Source of the DNA: JAHDDW01 sp964648795 | Lineage (GTDB): Bacteria; Actinomycetota; Acidimicrobiia; Acidimicrobiales; SZUA-35 | Reading direction: 5' to 3' | Length of the DNA stretch: 64,000 bases | Assembly (NCBI GenBank): GCA_964648795.1 | Contig: CAZYMB010000006.1 | Coordinates: forward strand, 31,206 to 95,205 | In this document: piece after piece, positions 50,500 through 59,672 of the stretch | How the letters are laid out: each line of letters starts with the position of its first letter | How positions within the stretch are numbered: position 1 is the stretch's first letter | Made by a program: the position numbers and the translations under genes | Notes under the pieces: model-generated | The model's input: the letters and a program-made list of their open reading frames with translations, nothing else | Database searches by the model: none | Told to the model about the DNA's origin: nothing

Positions 50500-51933
50500 T
50501 TAGCCGTCCAAAGCAAAGCTCACGTGAGCTCTAACTCCAGCATTGGGTAAATTATGCAAAGATACATTTCCATTTAGCGAGTCTTGGACCAGCGATTCAC
50601 AAATCTTCATCCCGAGACCTTTGGCTCTAGCGGTGTTGAAGTCTTTCGGCAGTTGCTGACCGTCATGGGAAACTGTCAAAGAACATGTCGGACCTTCCTG
50701 ACTTAAACAGACCTCAATCTTGCCGGCACAAGCTAAATCTGAATAGCCGTGCAGCACTGCGTTCGAAACCAGCTCAGAGCAAATCATTGCCAAAGCGCTG
50801 GCTACTCTTTCCTGAACTATTGGGCCGTTGCCAGTTAGGTTAATTTCAATATCAGAATGCGCTCCAAGAATCGAAGCCTCTAAGTGAGAAACTACTACCG
50901 CCAAAACTTCTGCCGAGTTAATTTCCTGTAAACCTCGCTTCGACAAGAGTTCGTGCACGGCCGCAATAGATGAGATTCGTCGTGCTGAGTCATCGAGCGC
51001 ACTCATTGCTTCAGGCGATGACAGGCGACGTTTCCCAAGCGACAGCACCGATGACACTACTTGCAGATTATTCTTGATTCTGTGATGAATCTCACGGATC
51101 ATTGTTTCATTGGCCAAATATTGTTCGTTTTCCAAAACTTCAACATTACGACGTTTCAGTAGGACTATTGCTTCGGTAGTAACGTTATCTTCAACGATTG
51201 GAAGCATCTGAATTGCGTAGCGACCATCGTCAGATTTTATCTCGTCGACCGAGACGCTGGTTGCCGCTAACGCTCGCTCTACTGTTGCAGGACTAAACCC
51301 AAATTCTCGTAGACGACGACCTTCGATTGGGGCTTCAAACCCTAGGCGCCTGAGAGCTGACACAGCATTCGGTGTTGCGCCTTTAACGAAACCTTTGGCA
51401 TCTACTCGCAAAAGCCCATCAGCTAACCTAGGACCCGAGTCAGCGGAGAACTTCGTTGCATAAGGAAAGTTACCATGTGTCACCATTGTTATTAGACGAT
51501 CTGAGATATCTCTGTAAAACCGTTCATGAATAGCAACGCCCTGTGGTGAGTGTGTAAGTCGCTGCGCTCCTAGCACAGCAAGAGGTTCAGAATCTTGTTT
51601 GCAAACTGGGGCAACTAGGGTTCTGATTGCTCTGGTTGATCCAGGAATCGAAGTTTCTATCTCTATGATTCGATTTTCTTCATAAGCCTGAGCTATTAGA
51701 GCTATATCGATTTCGTGGCCAACTGGGTCAATCCCGCAGATGGTTGCAAAGTTAGTTGCGCGAATATGTTCGACACACCGAAATGACTCGTCACCTTGTG
51801 TCGGCGCATAACAAAACAATTCTCCACCGAAGGCATCGGCGATTAGATCCCATTGGGAAACCAATAGCGAGATGTGACTCGCTGCAGGCTCGTCTAGCTT
51901 CCAGAGCTCCGCACTTGATTTACCTACCGCCAC
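50500..51933 (-). CDS. pdtaS: PdtaS-like sensor histidine kinase
   Basis: 477 residues, soluble. The N-terminal ~145 residues are GAF-like (WDLIADAFGGELFCYAPTQGDES ... VAPVCKQDSEPLAVLGAQRL), then a PAS-like region (~165-265). The HisKA_2 phospho-acceptor is in MIREIHHRIKNNLQVVSSVLSL (~275-296), and the HATPase has CSELVSNAVLHG and KGLGMKICESL. This is the actinobacterial PdtaS layout, whose partner PdtaR is an ANTAR RNA-binding regulator; no pdtaR is in the window. TAGACT-N6-GTG suggests a leaderless start. Confidence 0.9.
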   Translation of the reverse strand: MAVGKSSAELWKLDEPAASHISLLVSQWDLIADAFGGELFCYAPTQGDESFRCVEHIRATNFATICGIDPVGHEIDIALIAQAYEENRIIEIETSIPGSTRAIRTLVAPVCKQDSEPLAVLGAQRLTHSPQGVAIHERFYRDISDRLITMVTHGNFPYATKFSADSGPRLADGLLRVDAKGFVKGATPNAVSALRRLGFEAPIEGRRLREFGFSPATVERALAATSVSVDEIKSDDGRYAIQMLPIVEDNVTTEAIVLLKRRNVEVLENEQYLANETMIREIHHRIKNNLQVVSSVLSLGKRRLSSPEAMSALDDSARRISSIAAVHELLSKRGLQEINSAEVLAVVVSHLEASILGAHSDIEINLTGNGPIVQERVASALAMICSELVSNAVLHGYSDLACAGKIEVCLSQEGPTCSLTVSHDGQQLPKDFNTARAKGLGMKICESLVQDSLNGNVSLHNLPNAGVRAHVSFALDG

Positions 51934-51939
51934 ACTTCC

Positions 51940-51945
51940 AGTCTA
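51940..51945 (-). promoter_or_regulatory. TAGACT -10 box, leaderless start of pdtaS
   Basis: TAGACT, six bases (GGAAGT), then GTG at 51933. Confidence 0.5.
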
Positions 51946-51966
51946 GGGCCTGGATCAGTGGTTGAG

Positions 51967-52194
51967 TTAGCCGAAACCAATCTTGCGAGCAGCGTCAGCT
52001 GAACCAACACGAATAAAGGCAATCTTTGAACCTACAAGACCAATTCCAATACCGTCTTTATCCTCTAACCAGAGTGTTTTGCCAGATGAAATCGCATCAT
52101 CTAGTTCTGACTTAAGCTTCTTTGTGTCCGTGTCCTCTGATAATTCAATATCTAGAGTCACGGGTGATTCGGTTAGTCCAACTTTTAAATCCAT
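51967..52194 (-). CDS. DUF3107 family protein
   Basis: 75 residues: MDLKVGLTESPVTLDIELSED, a middle LKSELDDAISSGKTLWLEDKDG and IGLVGSKIAFIRVGS at the end, the normal DUF3107 form. The family is small, soluble and largely confined to actinobacteria, which supports the lineage call. Function unknown. AAGGA precedes the ATG. Confidence 0.85.
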   Translation of the reverse strand: MDLKVGLTESPVTLDIELSEDTDTKKLKSELDDAISSGKTLWLEDKDGIGIGLVGSKIAFIRVGSADAARKIGFG

Positions 52195-52243
52195 AAGTGT
52201 CCTTGATGTTAGTTTGTCTCGAGGCGTAGTGCGTGAACCATGC

Positions 52244-53365
52244 CTAGGAAACCTTCAGAGCAGCAGAGAACTTCTTGCGTGGAGCTAGGTCTTCATCGAC
52301 GGTTCTAGCCAACTCTGCAAATATAGTTCCAGCTTCGCTCTCAGAGTCTAAAGCCACCGGTGTGCCCTCGTCCGCTCCTTCGCGGAGTTTAACTGTCAGG
52401 GGAACCTGAGCCAGCAGAGGTACATCTAAGAGCTCTGATAGAGCTTTACCGCCACCATCTCCAAATAGTTCATAGCGCTTGCCATCGTCTCCAGTGAACC
52501 AGCTCATATTCTCTATTACCCCAGCAACTGATGTACGCACCTTGTGAGCCATAAAGGCAGCCCGCTGCGCAACCTGCTGTGCCACTTGCTGTGGCGTAGT
52601 GACGACAAAGAGTTCGGCCGTTGGCAAGAACTGTGCGATCGATAACGCAATATCGCCTGTCCCAGGTGGAAGGTCTACGATTAGGAAGTCTGGTTCGTCC
52701 CAGAACACGTCAACCAAGAACTGCTCTAGGGCTTTGTGTAACATTGGACCTCGCCAAATTACTGGCTGGTCTTCTTCGACAAAGAAACCCATTGAAATAC
52801 ATTTCACTCCATGATTTTCTGGGGGGATAATCATTTCATCGATGATGGTTGGGTCTTGGGTTGCACCAAGCATGCGCGGCACCGAGAATCCCCAAACATC
52901 TGCGTCTAGTACAGCAACAGACTTTCCTCGCTGAGAAAGCGCTACAGCCAAGTTGGTGGTGACTGAGCTTTTGCCGACACCACCCTTTCCAGAGGCAATT
53001 AGGAGCACTCTTGTTTTCGAATCAGGTTGGGCAAATGGAATCTCTCGAATGTTGTTTTTGCCTGCATTAACTTGGCCACCACCAAGTTGTTCTGAAAGCG
53101 CAGCTCGTTCTTCGTCTGTCATGGACCCGAACAGAACAGTAATTTCTCTGCCCTCAGCTAACGGTTTAACTGCCTGAGTCACTCGATTGTTGATCTCTGC
53201 TTTGAGCGGACACCCTGGAATCGTCAACTTTATGGTGATATCTATTTTCGCTGGATCTGAGAGGTCGACTACATCGACCATGCCTAGGTCAACGATACTG
53301 CGATGCAGCTCTGGGTCTTCCACTGGGCGAAGTGCTTCGACGATGTCTTTTTCTTCTAGGGTCAC
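52244..53365 (-). CDS. mrp: Mrp/ApbC-type Fe-S cluster carrier ATPase
   Basis: Residues ~1-85 are a MIP18/DUF59 domain (LRPVEDPELHRSIVDLGMVDVV ... GCPLK). From ~118 the NBP35/Mrp ATPase follows, with the deviant Walker A SGKGGVGKSS (~125-134), VLDADVWGFSVPRMLG and DFLIVDLPPGTGDIALS. It is thought to carry Fe-S clusters to target proteins, which fits the Suf genes in this window. A strong AGGAGG lies before the GTG start. 373 residues, normal. Confidence 0.92.
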   Translation of the reverse strand: MTLEEKDIVEALRPVEDPELHRSIVDLGMVDVVDLSDPAKIDITIKLTIPGCPLKAEINNRVTQAVKPLAEGREITVLFGSMTDEERAALSEQLGGGQVNAGKNNIREIPFAQPDSKTRVLLIASGKGGVGKSSVTTNLAVALSQRGKSVAVLDADVWGFSVPRMLGATQDPTIIDEMIIPPENHGVKCISMGFFVEEDQPVIWRGPMLHKALEQFLVDVFWDEPDFLIVDLPPGTGDIALSIAQFLPTAELFVVTTPQQVAQQVAQRAAFMAHKVRTSVAGVIENMSWFTGDDGKRYELFGDGGGKALSELLDVPLLAQVPLTVKLREGADEGTPVALDSESEAGTIFAELARTVDEDLAPRKKFSAALKVS

Positions 53366-53412
53366 AAATCCTCCTAAGATTTGATGTGTTTATGAGTCTA
53401 TGGGTACAGCCT

Positions 53413-54357
53413 CTAAGTAGTACTACAACCGGCCGCTAAGTGAGAGGTCAAATTGAGCATCAGTTCAGTCGGGCTAAGTTCGTAAAGGCGATCTAAGTCT
53501 TCGCAGGCTTCTACCGGGCTGCCAGTCCAATCATGGACAATGGCCCGCCAAGCGACCGCATCTCTGTTTGAGTCTCTTAGCTCGATTGCTTGGTCTAAGT
53601 TCTCCAATGCAAACTCATTGAGCGTATTGATTTGAGTTGGATCTTGCGCTGCTTGAGCAGTTAAGGCAAATAACCACCCCTTGTTAGCAAGAATGAAGGA
53701 GTTGTCAGGATCTTCTACCAACAGTTCATCTAGGCAGCTAATACCACCCGTTACGTCGCCACTTGAAGCACGATCGCTACATTCAGAGATCCTCTGGCCC
53801 GGAGTTCGGTTTATGGCGCCTGTGATTTCGTCGTTAATTCCACGCTCTCCTAAGAAGCTGCCCAGGCTTAGAGCGCTGAGACCGAGCGTGGCGACAACGA
53901 TTATCCCTGCGACAAGTCCCTTAGTACGACTTGCCGAGAGTAAGTCTGGAAAGTATCGGGCAACCAGGTATACCACACCAATGAGCGCTGCAGCTATTGG
54001 AATTGTCCAAACCCATACTGCCACTCCATCAAAGCTTGGCGCTAGCAAAACCGACGGCCCCCATGAACTAAGAAGCGATTCCTCAATCTGTTCGTCAGTT
54101 GACCCTGCGGCAACTTCAGACTCAATGAAGCGTGAAATGTTTGTTGCGACCGCAGCATTGGACTCGGCCACACTTTGACCATCACATTCTGGGCAAGCAA
54201 ATGACTCCGTGAGCCGTTGCACACGCTCAGGGTCGGTTTCAGCTGTAGCGGTTGGCTGCGATGCAACGAAAACCAAAGCCAGCGAGGCAAGAACAATCAT
54301 TGGAATAAACCATTTAGATTTTCTTAATTTGTTCCACTCACGCTTCATAAGCAGCAA
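53413..54357 (-). CDS. ccmH: cytochrome c maturation protein CcmH with TPR-like (CcmI) extension
   Basis: 314 residues. A membrane anchor (~18-34) precedes the reductase motif FACPECDGQSVAESNA with C55 and C58, then the ISRFIESEVAAGSTDEQIEESLLSSWG segment typical of CcmH. After VWVWTIPIAAALIGVVYLVARYF (helix) and another helix comes a TPR-like region (ECSDRASSGDVTGGISCLDELLVEDPDNSFILANKGWLFALT), as in CcmI/CycH. It keeps apocytochrome thiols reduced and hands the protein to CcmF. Last gene of the ccm operon; overlaps ccmG by 20 bases. Confidence 0.85.
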   Translation of the reverse strand: MLLMKREWNKLRKSKWFIPMIVLASLALVFVASQPTATAETDPERVQRLTESFACPECDGQSVAESNAAVATNISRFIESEVAAGSTDEQIEESLLSSWGPSVLLAPSFDGVAVWVWTIPIAAALIGVVYLVARYFPDLLSASRTKGLVAGIIVVATLGLSALSLGSFLGERGINDEITGAINRTPGQRISECSDRASSGDVTGGISCLDELLVEDPDNSFILANKGWLFALTAQAAQDPTQINTLNEFALENLDQAIELRDSNRDAVAWRAIVHDWTGSPVEACEDLDRLYELSPTELMLNLTSHLAAGCSTT

Positions 54358-54862
54358 CCACCCCTTGGATATCGTCGAGTGTTACCTCACCTTGAAAGCG
54401 TTCAAGCACTACCCCATTTGGTCCAACCACAAACGTCTCAGGGATTTGGCCAACAGCGAAGTTTGTAGAGATTGTTGGATCTTCTAGCACTGGCCAGCCG
54501 CCACCGTTTTGCGCAAAGAAGTTAGCTACATCGACTGGGTCATCTCCGTCAAAGACACCGGCAACAATTTCTACATTGTTTTCTTGACCCCAAGCCTCTG
54601 TCTTTACTAATTCAGGGTGCTCGACGATACAGCCAACACACCAGGTCGCAAAAAAGTTAACCACCAGAAAACCATCGACTTCTTCTGAGTCGAAAAACTC
54701 CCCGTCAAGCGAAAGCCCAACAACTTGCGGTGCTTGTTGCCCAACAACGCCTGGGTTAATCGATTCATCACCCGCAAACCCAACAAGCACTACTAGCAAG
54801 GCTATAAAACCAAGCAAGGCCGCACCGACTAGGGCGGAGTTTCGTCTGACAGAGTTAGCCAA
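54338..54862 (-). CDS. ccmG: thioredoxin-like CcmG/DsbE
   Basis: 174 residues: N-terminal membrane anchor (LVGAALLGFIALLVVLVGFAG), then a TlpA-type thioredoxin fold with WCVGC (C75, C78) in VNFFATWCVGCIVEHPEL and a VGQIPETFVVGPNG cis-Pro region. It supplies electrons to reduce the CXXCH motif of apocytochrome c outside the membrane. Overlaps ccmF by eight bases. Confidence 0.92.
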   Translation of the reverse strand: MANSVRRNSALVGAALLGFIALLVVLVGFAGDESINPGVVGQQAPQVVGLSLDGEFFDSEEVDGFLVVNFFATWCVGCIVEHPELVKTEAWGQENNVEIVAGVFDGDDPVDVANFFAQNGGGWPVLEDPTISTNFAVGQIPETFVVGPNGVVLERFQGEVTLDDIQGVVAAYEA

Positions 54863-56777
54863 GGTTAATCTCCTTGCGACTCGGGCGGATTAGAGCGATC
54901 AATGACCCAATGACCATTATTGTGCCACCGATCCATAGCCATGCCACTAGGGGGCGGATAACTACTCGAAGTCGGATCGGGCCGTTTTGTTCAGTTGGGG
55001 TCTCATCCACAACCAAGTAAACGTCTCTGTCTAGTCCTGTCGCTACAGATGGAGTGGGCACGATAGTGCCTCTAGCTCGGTATCTCGTGACTGCTGGTTC
55101 AAATACTCTGCCGTTGTCGACTTGGATACTTACAAAAGACTGTTGGGTCCTATCATCTTCACGTTCACCTGAACCAACATAAGTAATTTGCTCGCCCGCA
55201 ACTTCGACAGAATCACCAGCAGACAATGCTACGACCTGGTCTACCCTGTAGCTTTCACTGGCGGCGAGCCCAACTGCAAGCAATACGACGCCGATGTGGA
55301 CAATCATCCCGCCACCTCGACGATCGAGTAACCCACGAATACCCGAAGCTTTAACTCCCTGATAGAGCATCTTTATGGCTGCGAAACCTGCAAAACCACC
55401 GAGCCAGAATGTCAGCAACGGCCAGAAGCCACGACCTCCAAGTAGAACTGTTCCAACTAGAACGACTAGGCCTGCAAGTATTGGGCCCGCTAGGCGTTCA
55501 ACTAGGACCGAAAAATTAGTGTTCTTCCAGGTCGTAAATGGGGCTAATGCCATCAGGAACAGAATTAACAGACCAAGGGGCCGTGTCATCGAATCAAAAT
55601 ATGGGCGTGCAATTGTCAGCTGCGTCCCGTCTACTAATTCTGCCACTAGCGGAAACGTTGTCCCCAGAATGATCACGAAAGCTATTGCCCCAAAGGCAAA
55701 ATTATTCAACAAGAACATTGACTCTCGAGAGCTAAACGACTCTATCTTTTCATCTGACGCTAAGGAATCGCCACGCCAGCCTATTAACACCACACTTCCC
55801 ACCGTGATCAGACCAAAGAAACCTAGCAGCCATGGACCAAGCACTGACTCTGAGAATGCGTGAACTGATTCGAAGACGCCGGATCGCGTTAGGAAGGTTC
55901 CAAAGATGGTTAATGCAAACGTTGCCACAAGTAACGAAGTGTTCCAGATTCGCAGCATTGCTCTGCGATCTTGAATCATCACCGAGTGAATATAAGCCGT
56001 GGCTGTAAGCCATGGAAGTATCGATGCGTTCTCCACTGGGTCCCAGGCCCAGAACCCTCCCCAACCAAGAACTTCATAACTCCACCAAGCACCTAAAACA
56101 ATTCCAAAAGTCAGAGCTGCCCAGGCAACTAATGTCCATCGACGAATGAGAGCCAACCAGTCTTCGCCAATTCGACCTGTTATGAGAGTTCCGATGGCGA
56201 AAGCAAATGGAACGGTGAACCCGACGTAGCCGATATATAGGAATGGCGGGTGGAAGGCTACGAGTATATGGTTTTGCAATAGAGGATTCGGGCCAGTTCC
56301 GTCAATGAAACCTTCTGGGATCGGCGAAGAAACAAATGGGTTTGCTGGCCCTACGACAAGCGCAAAGAAAAAGCTAGACACTAAGAACATAACCGCCATT
56401 GCCCAACCAAAGACAGGGTCAGTTCGCCGACTCTTGTACTTCACAGCTGCTAGCGCCATGAAAATACCGATCATCAAAATCCATAGCAGTAGTGATCCTT
56501 CTAACGATGACCAAAGGGCAGCAAAGTTAAAGAGCGCTGGTGTGGTTGTACTACCAACTGTTCTTACATAGTCAAGTGTGAAGTCACGTTGAAAGAGCGC
56601 TATCTCCATGACAACAAAGGCTATGACAGCAGCGGTCGTGACAAGGAAACTCCATTGGTAGATGAGGCGCATCACCGACTTGTTCTTTGTTAGCAGCCCG
56701 TAAACTGCGCCGACAAATCCGCATACTGACGCAGTGAATCCAATAGCTAGTGCGCCGAACCCGACCAATTGGTTCAT
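54855..56777 (-). CDS. ccmF: cytochrome c heme lyase subunit CcmF
   Basis: 640 residues, about 15 membrane helices. The heme-handling WWD motif is WGGFWAWDPVENASILPWL (~236-255). SLEGSLLLWILM and the His-containing QNHILVAFHPPFLYIGYVGFTVPFAFA (~165-195) and LTRSGVFESVHAFSES (~315) are conserved CcmF segments. A large outer loop lies near the C-terminus. With CcmH it ligates heme to apocytochrome. Start overlaps ccmE by four bases. Confidence 0.95.
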   Translation of the reverse strand: MNQLVGFGALAIGFTASVCGFVGAVYGLLTKNKSVMRLIYQWSFLVTTAAVIAFVVMEIALFQRDFTLDYVRTVGSTTTPALFNFAALWSSLEGSLLLWILMIGIFMALAAVKYKSRRTDPVFGWAMAVMFLVSSFFFALVVGPANPFVSSPIPEGFIDGTGPNPLLQNHILVAFHPPFLYIGYVGFTVPFAFAIGTLITGRIGEDWLALIRRWTLVAWAALTFGIVLGAWWSYEVLGWGGFWAWDPVENASILPWLTATAYIHSVMIQDRRAMLRIWNTSLLVATFALTIFGTFLTRSGVFESVHAFSESVLGPWLLGFFGLITVGSVVLIGWRGDSLASDEKIESFSSRESMFLLNNFAFGAIAFVIILGTTFPLVAELVDGTQLTIARPYFDSMTRPLGLLILFLMALAPFTTWKNTNFSVLVERLAGPILAGLVVLVGTVLLGGRGFWPLLTFWLGGFAGFAAIKMLYQGVKASGIRGLLDRRGGGMIVHIGVVLLAVGLAASESYRVDQVVALSAGDSVEVAGEQITYVGSGEREDDRTQQSFVSIQVDNGRVFEPAVTRYRARGTIVPTPSVATGLDRDVYLVVDETPTEQNGPIRLRVVIRPLVAWLWIGGTIMVIGSLIALIRPSRKEINLG

Positions 56778-57277
56778 AGTTCTAAGAATTCAACTATTTG
56801 TTCGTCAAGATCATTCGGGTCAATACAGACCTGCCGTTCGCTTATGACGCGTTCAGCATTTTCTACTAGGTATTCTTCGGAGTGCTTTACAAGAACTTGT
56901 GAAGACACAAATTCGTCGCCAATCCATTCACCTTGAACTACTACGGCTTGACCGCAAGAGAACAACTCGGTTGGTTCTACTCCGATGTGATCGATTAAGG
57001 TTTGTTCGCCATTGAAGCCAAGCGCGAACCGAAAGTCTTCAGCATTCTCATCCGGCTCAGTGAGGACAATCCCCTGCATCCGGATGATCTCACCCTCGAA
57101 GTTAGATCGTTGGGCTACTGCCTCGTCTACATTTAGAAAGAAGACACGTGCTGAGCTTATTGCCTGGGCGCCAATAGCAATTGCGATGGCTGCAAAAGTA
57201 AACCCAATAAGTAGGTTTCGTTTTGAACGTAGTGGGGATTTTCTAGGACCCGACGGGGTCAGGTCAAGTTCATTCAA
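56774..57277 (-). CDS. ccmE: heme chaperone CcmE
   Basis: 167 residues: one N-terminal membrane helix (LLIGFTFAAIAIAIGAQAI), then an OB-fold domain. The heme-binding motif is KHSEEY (H132-x3-Y136), the usual His form rather than the Cys variant. It carries heme covalently from CcmC/D to CcmF. TTG at 57277 is the probable start, overlapping ccmD by eight bases. Confidence 0.9.
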   Translation of the reverse strand: MNELDLTPSGPRKSPLRSKRNLLIGFTFAAIAIAIGAQAISSARVFFLNVDEAVAQRSNFEGEIIRMQGIVLTEPDENAEDFRFALGFNGEQTLIDHIGVEPTELFSCGQAVVVQGEWIGDEFVSSQVLVKHSEEYLVENAERVISERQVCIDPNDLDEQIVEFLEL

Positions 57278-57410
57278 GGAAGCGCCTCTTTGACGGTGGG
57301 ACTTCGCTACTTATGCGTTTCCCTTTTCGGACAGTTAAGTACCCAAACACTGCCAGCACCACAATTGTAAACCCGTAACCGGCGGCGACAAATTCCCAGC
57401 CATCTAACAT
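57270..57410 (-). CDS. ccmD: small heme exporter subunit CcmD
   Basis: 46 residues, easily missed: MLDGWEFVAAGYGFTIVVLA then VFGYLTVRKG and a basic tail. One membrane helix followed by positive charges is the whole CcmD plan. It lies between the ccmC stop (57413) and the ccmE start, exactly where ccmD belongs. It helps release holo-CcmE from CcmABC. Confidence 0.85.
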   Translation of the reverse strand: MLDGWEFVAAGYGFTIVVLAVFGYLTVRKGKRISSEVPPSKRRFLE

Positions 57411-57412
57411 TG

Positions 57413-58174
57413 TTACACCACCGTTTCTTTGCTATTTGCGTTCTCGACCCCACCTGATTGTCGTAGGTCTATCAGTTGTTCTAACTTGGCAGCTTGTGCC
57501 TGAGATTCAAGATGCGAAAGTCTAAACCGGTGAATGAGTAGCCAGAGCGCAGCGCCAACAAAGAACACCGAACCAAAGAAGAACGAGAGCAAGTACCAGC
57601 CTTCTATCTGCACATCTGATGGTTCAAAAGTACGACTCTGGTGAAGTCCTCTCCACCAGTCGACTGAGTAGTGAACAATCAATACATTTACAAAGGCGAG
57701 AATCCCTATGATTGCAGAACGGCGTCTTCTAGCTGCGGGTTCCATATCCATACGCCGCACAGCCAGGTATCCGAGGTAGCTAACAAACATGACCGCTGTC
57801 GAAGTTAAGCGTGGATCCCAAACCCAGAATGTGCCCCAGGTTGGGCGACCCCAGACAGAACCAGAAAATAATAGGATCGCACAAAACACTGAGCCGACTT
57901 CTGCTGCAGATCCAGCTACTCGGTCCCAGAACAAAGATTTCTTACGAAGATAAATTGCAGACCCAACAAGAGTAATGAAGTAGCTCAAGTACGTGGCTAT
58001 CACAGAAGGCACATGTATGAATAGAAGACGAGCTGACTCGCCTTGCTCGATGTGTGCTGGCGCAACTATGAGACCAAATATCAAAGTTAATGCACCGGCG
58101 AACAGGGCCACCGAACCAATGACCTTCGTAGCTTTAGATGAAGTAGTTAGATGAGTTGTAGCCTCAGCTGTCAT
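57413..58174 (-). CDS. ccmC: heme exporter protein CcmC
   Basis: 253 residues, six membrane helices. WWD motif WGRPTWGTFWVWDPRLTS (~108-125), flanked by the conserved His residues in LLFIHVPSVIATYL (~50) and VHYSVDWWRGLHQ (~167). It presents heme to CcmE. Followed two bases after its stop by ccmD. Confidence 0.95.
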   Translation of the reverse strand: MTAEATTHLTTSSKATKVIGSVALFAGALTLIFGLIVAPAHIEQGESARLLFIHVPSVIATYLSYFITLVGSAIYLRKKSLFWDRVAGSAAEVGSVFCAILLFSGSVWGRPTWGTFWVWDPRLTSTAVMFVSYLGYLAVRRMDMEPAARRRRSAIIGILAFVNVLIVHYSVDWWRGLHQSRTFEPSDVQIEGWYLLSFFFGSVFFVGAALWLLIHRFRLSHLESQAQAAKLEQLIDLRQSGGVENANSKETVV

Positions 58175-58177
58175 TAC

Positions 58178-58879
58178 CTAATCCTCGAGTAAAGAATCAA
58201 AAGTGAAGATTCCTACGCCAGTGTACAACGCAGTGAGAGCAAGAAGAAGCAAAATCCAGCCACTAGATGAAAGATCATTTGACACATCAGTTGCAATCTC
58301 AGTCAGGCGAACGGCGCCCAATAATACCGGAACAATTGCTGGAGTTAGAAGCAGCGCAATCAAGCCCTGATTCGAACCTGCTCCAACAATCAGCGCGCTA
58401 AAAACGGTTCCCGTTGCCGCCAAAGCGAGGCTGCCCACTAAACCGACCACGAGCAATAATCCGAGCTGATCTGCTGGAATGTTAAACATAATGATGGCAG
58501 CCACAGCCAGTATTGCCTGGACCGCGCTGACTCCCAGAAAGACTGAAATTAGCTTTCCGAAAAAGAATGCGACACCGTCCACCCCATCGGTAACGAGTCG
58601 CTCCAGACAACCATCTTCTGCTTCAAGGCTAAATGACCTGTCCAGAAGATAAAGCACCACGAAGAAATTGCTGACCCAGAACAGACCGGGACCAACTTGA
58701 GAAAGCACAAGTCTTTCTGATCCAAGAATTTGCAAATCAGGAGGAATCGCAAATCCAAACACGAGGAGAATCGCCAACCCAAGCGGCAGAACTCGACCCT
58801 TTAATATGCCGACTCTCTTCTCGATTAGGAAGTCTTTGCGAACAACTGCTTTAATGTCATCAAACATCTTCCACCTCAC
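58178..58879 (-). CDS. ccmB: heme exporter protein CcmB
   Basis: 233 residues, six membrane helices. VRKDFLIEKR near the start, FFVVLYLLDRSFSLEAEDGCLERLVTDGVDGVAFFFGKL (~75-112) and ATGTVFSALIVGAGSNQGLIALLLTPAIVPVLLGAV (~155-190) match CcmB. Permease part of the CcmAB ABC complex. Overlaps ccmA by 20 bases and is followed by ccmC three bases on. Confidence 0.93.
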   Translation of the reverse strand: MRWKMFDDIKAVVRKDFLIEKRVGILKGRVLPLGLAILLVFGFAIPPDLQILGSERLVLSQVGPGLFWVSNFFVVLYLLDRSFSLEAEDGCLERLVTDGVDGVAFFFGKLISVFLGVSAVQAILAVAAIIMFNIPADQLGLLLVVGLVGSLALAATGTVFSALIVGAGSNQGLIALLLTPAIVPVLLGAVRLTEIATDVSNDLSSSGWILLLLALTALYTGVGIFTFDSLLED

Positions 58880-59576
58880 TAATTTCAGGAGCAGGGAACT
58901 TGGCAGATGCAGCTATTGACCCGTTAACCAATTGAACTTCTCGCGGCTTATGTTCAGAAAGAGCGTTCGAATCGTGCGAAGCAAACACAATTGTTGCGCC
59001 AGCGTCTTTCGCTGACCCGATGATGTCAGATACAACAGTCTGAGATTGTTTATCTAAACCACTTAACGGCTCATCTAGCAACCAGAGCTCTGGACGCTTT
59101 GCAGCCAACAGTGCGAATGAAAGTTTTCGGCGTTGCCCGTGCGAGAGATCTCTGGTCTGTTGTTTGAGAGTCGCTGTGCCAAGTCCGACCTGGCCTGCAA
59201 CTTCTATGCAAAGGTCTGAGTCTGACCGCGCCAACTGGGTCCACAGTCGAATATTTTCGCTAACAGTTAAATCTGAGTACAGATTGGGTTGGTGCTCCAT
59301 AAGGCCAACCCTTGATTTAAGACTTCTACGCTGTTGTGGATCTGTTAAATCATGGCCCAAGACATTAGCTGAAGAACAAACCGGGTTTCTTAGACCAGCA
59401 AGCAAGCGCAGCAAAGTTGACTTACCGGCACCATTGGGTCCGGCTACCAGTACGAAATCGCCCTCCAAAGCATTGAAATAAAGGTTTGCGAGCGCAGGAA
59501 AGCCACCAAGCACCACAGAAGCCTGTTCTATTTCGATGCACCAGTTTGGGCTGGATCCCTCTGCGCCTTGATCCAT
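58860..59576 (-). CDS. ccmA: heme exporter ATP-binding protein CcmA
   Basis: 238 residues. Walker A GPNGAGKST (~46-54), Q-loop MEHQPNLYSDLTVSENIRLW, signature LSHGQRRKLSFALL (His replaces the usual second Ser/Gly; LSxGQ form kept) and Walker B LWLLDEPLSGLD. The ATPase of CcmAB uses ATP to free heme-loaded CcmE. First gene of the eight-gene ccm operon, with a TAGGCT-N6-ATG leaderless start. Confidence 0.92.
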   Translation of the reverse strand: MDQGAEGSSPNWCIEIEQASVVLGGFPALANLYFNALEGDFVLVAGPNGAGKSTLLRLLAGLRNPVCSSANVLGHDLTDPQQRRSLKSRVGLMEHQPNLYSDLTVSENIRLWTQLARSDSDLCIEVAGQVGLGTATLKQQTRDLSHGQRRKLSFALLAAKRPELWLLDEPLSGLDKQSQTVVSDIIGSAKDAGATIVFASHDSNALSEHKPREVQLVNGSIAASAKFPAPEISEVEDV

Positions 59577-59582
59577 TCATAT

Positions 59583-59588
59583 AGCCTA
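59583..59588 (-). promoter_or_regulatory. TAGGCT -10 box, leaderless start of the ccm operon
   Basis: TAGGCT, six bases (ATATGA), then ATG at 59576. It is the only promoter signal seen for ccmABCDEFGH. Confidence 0.5.
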
Positions 59589-59672
59589 GCTTGGTGAAAT
59601 AAATTCGGTCTTGGTGGGTTTACCTAGATTGACAGTATTTTCGGGTGAGCTTTACCAAAACAGGGAATAACT

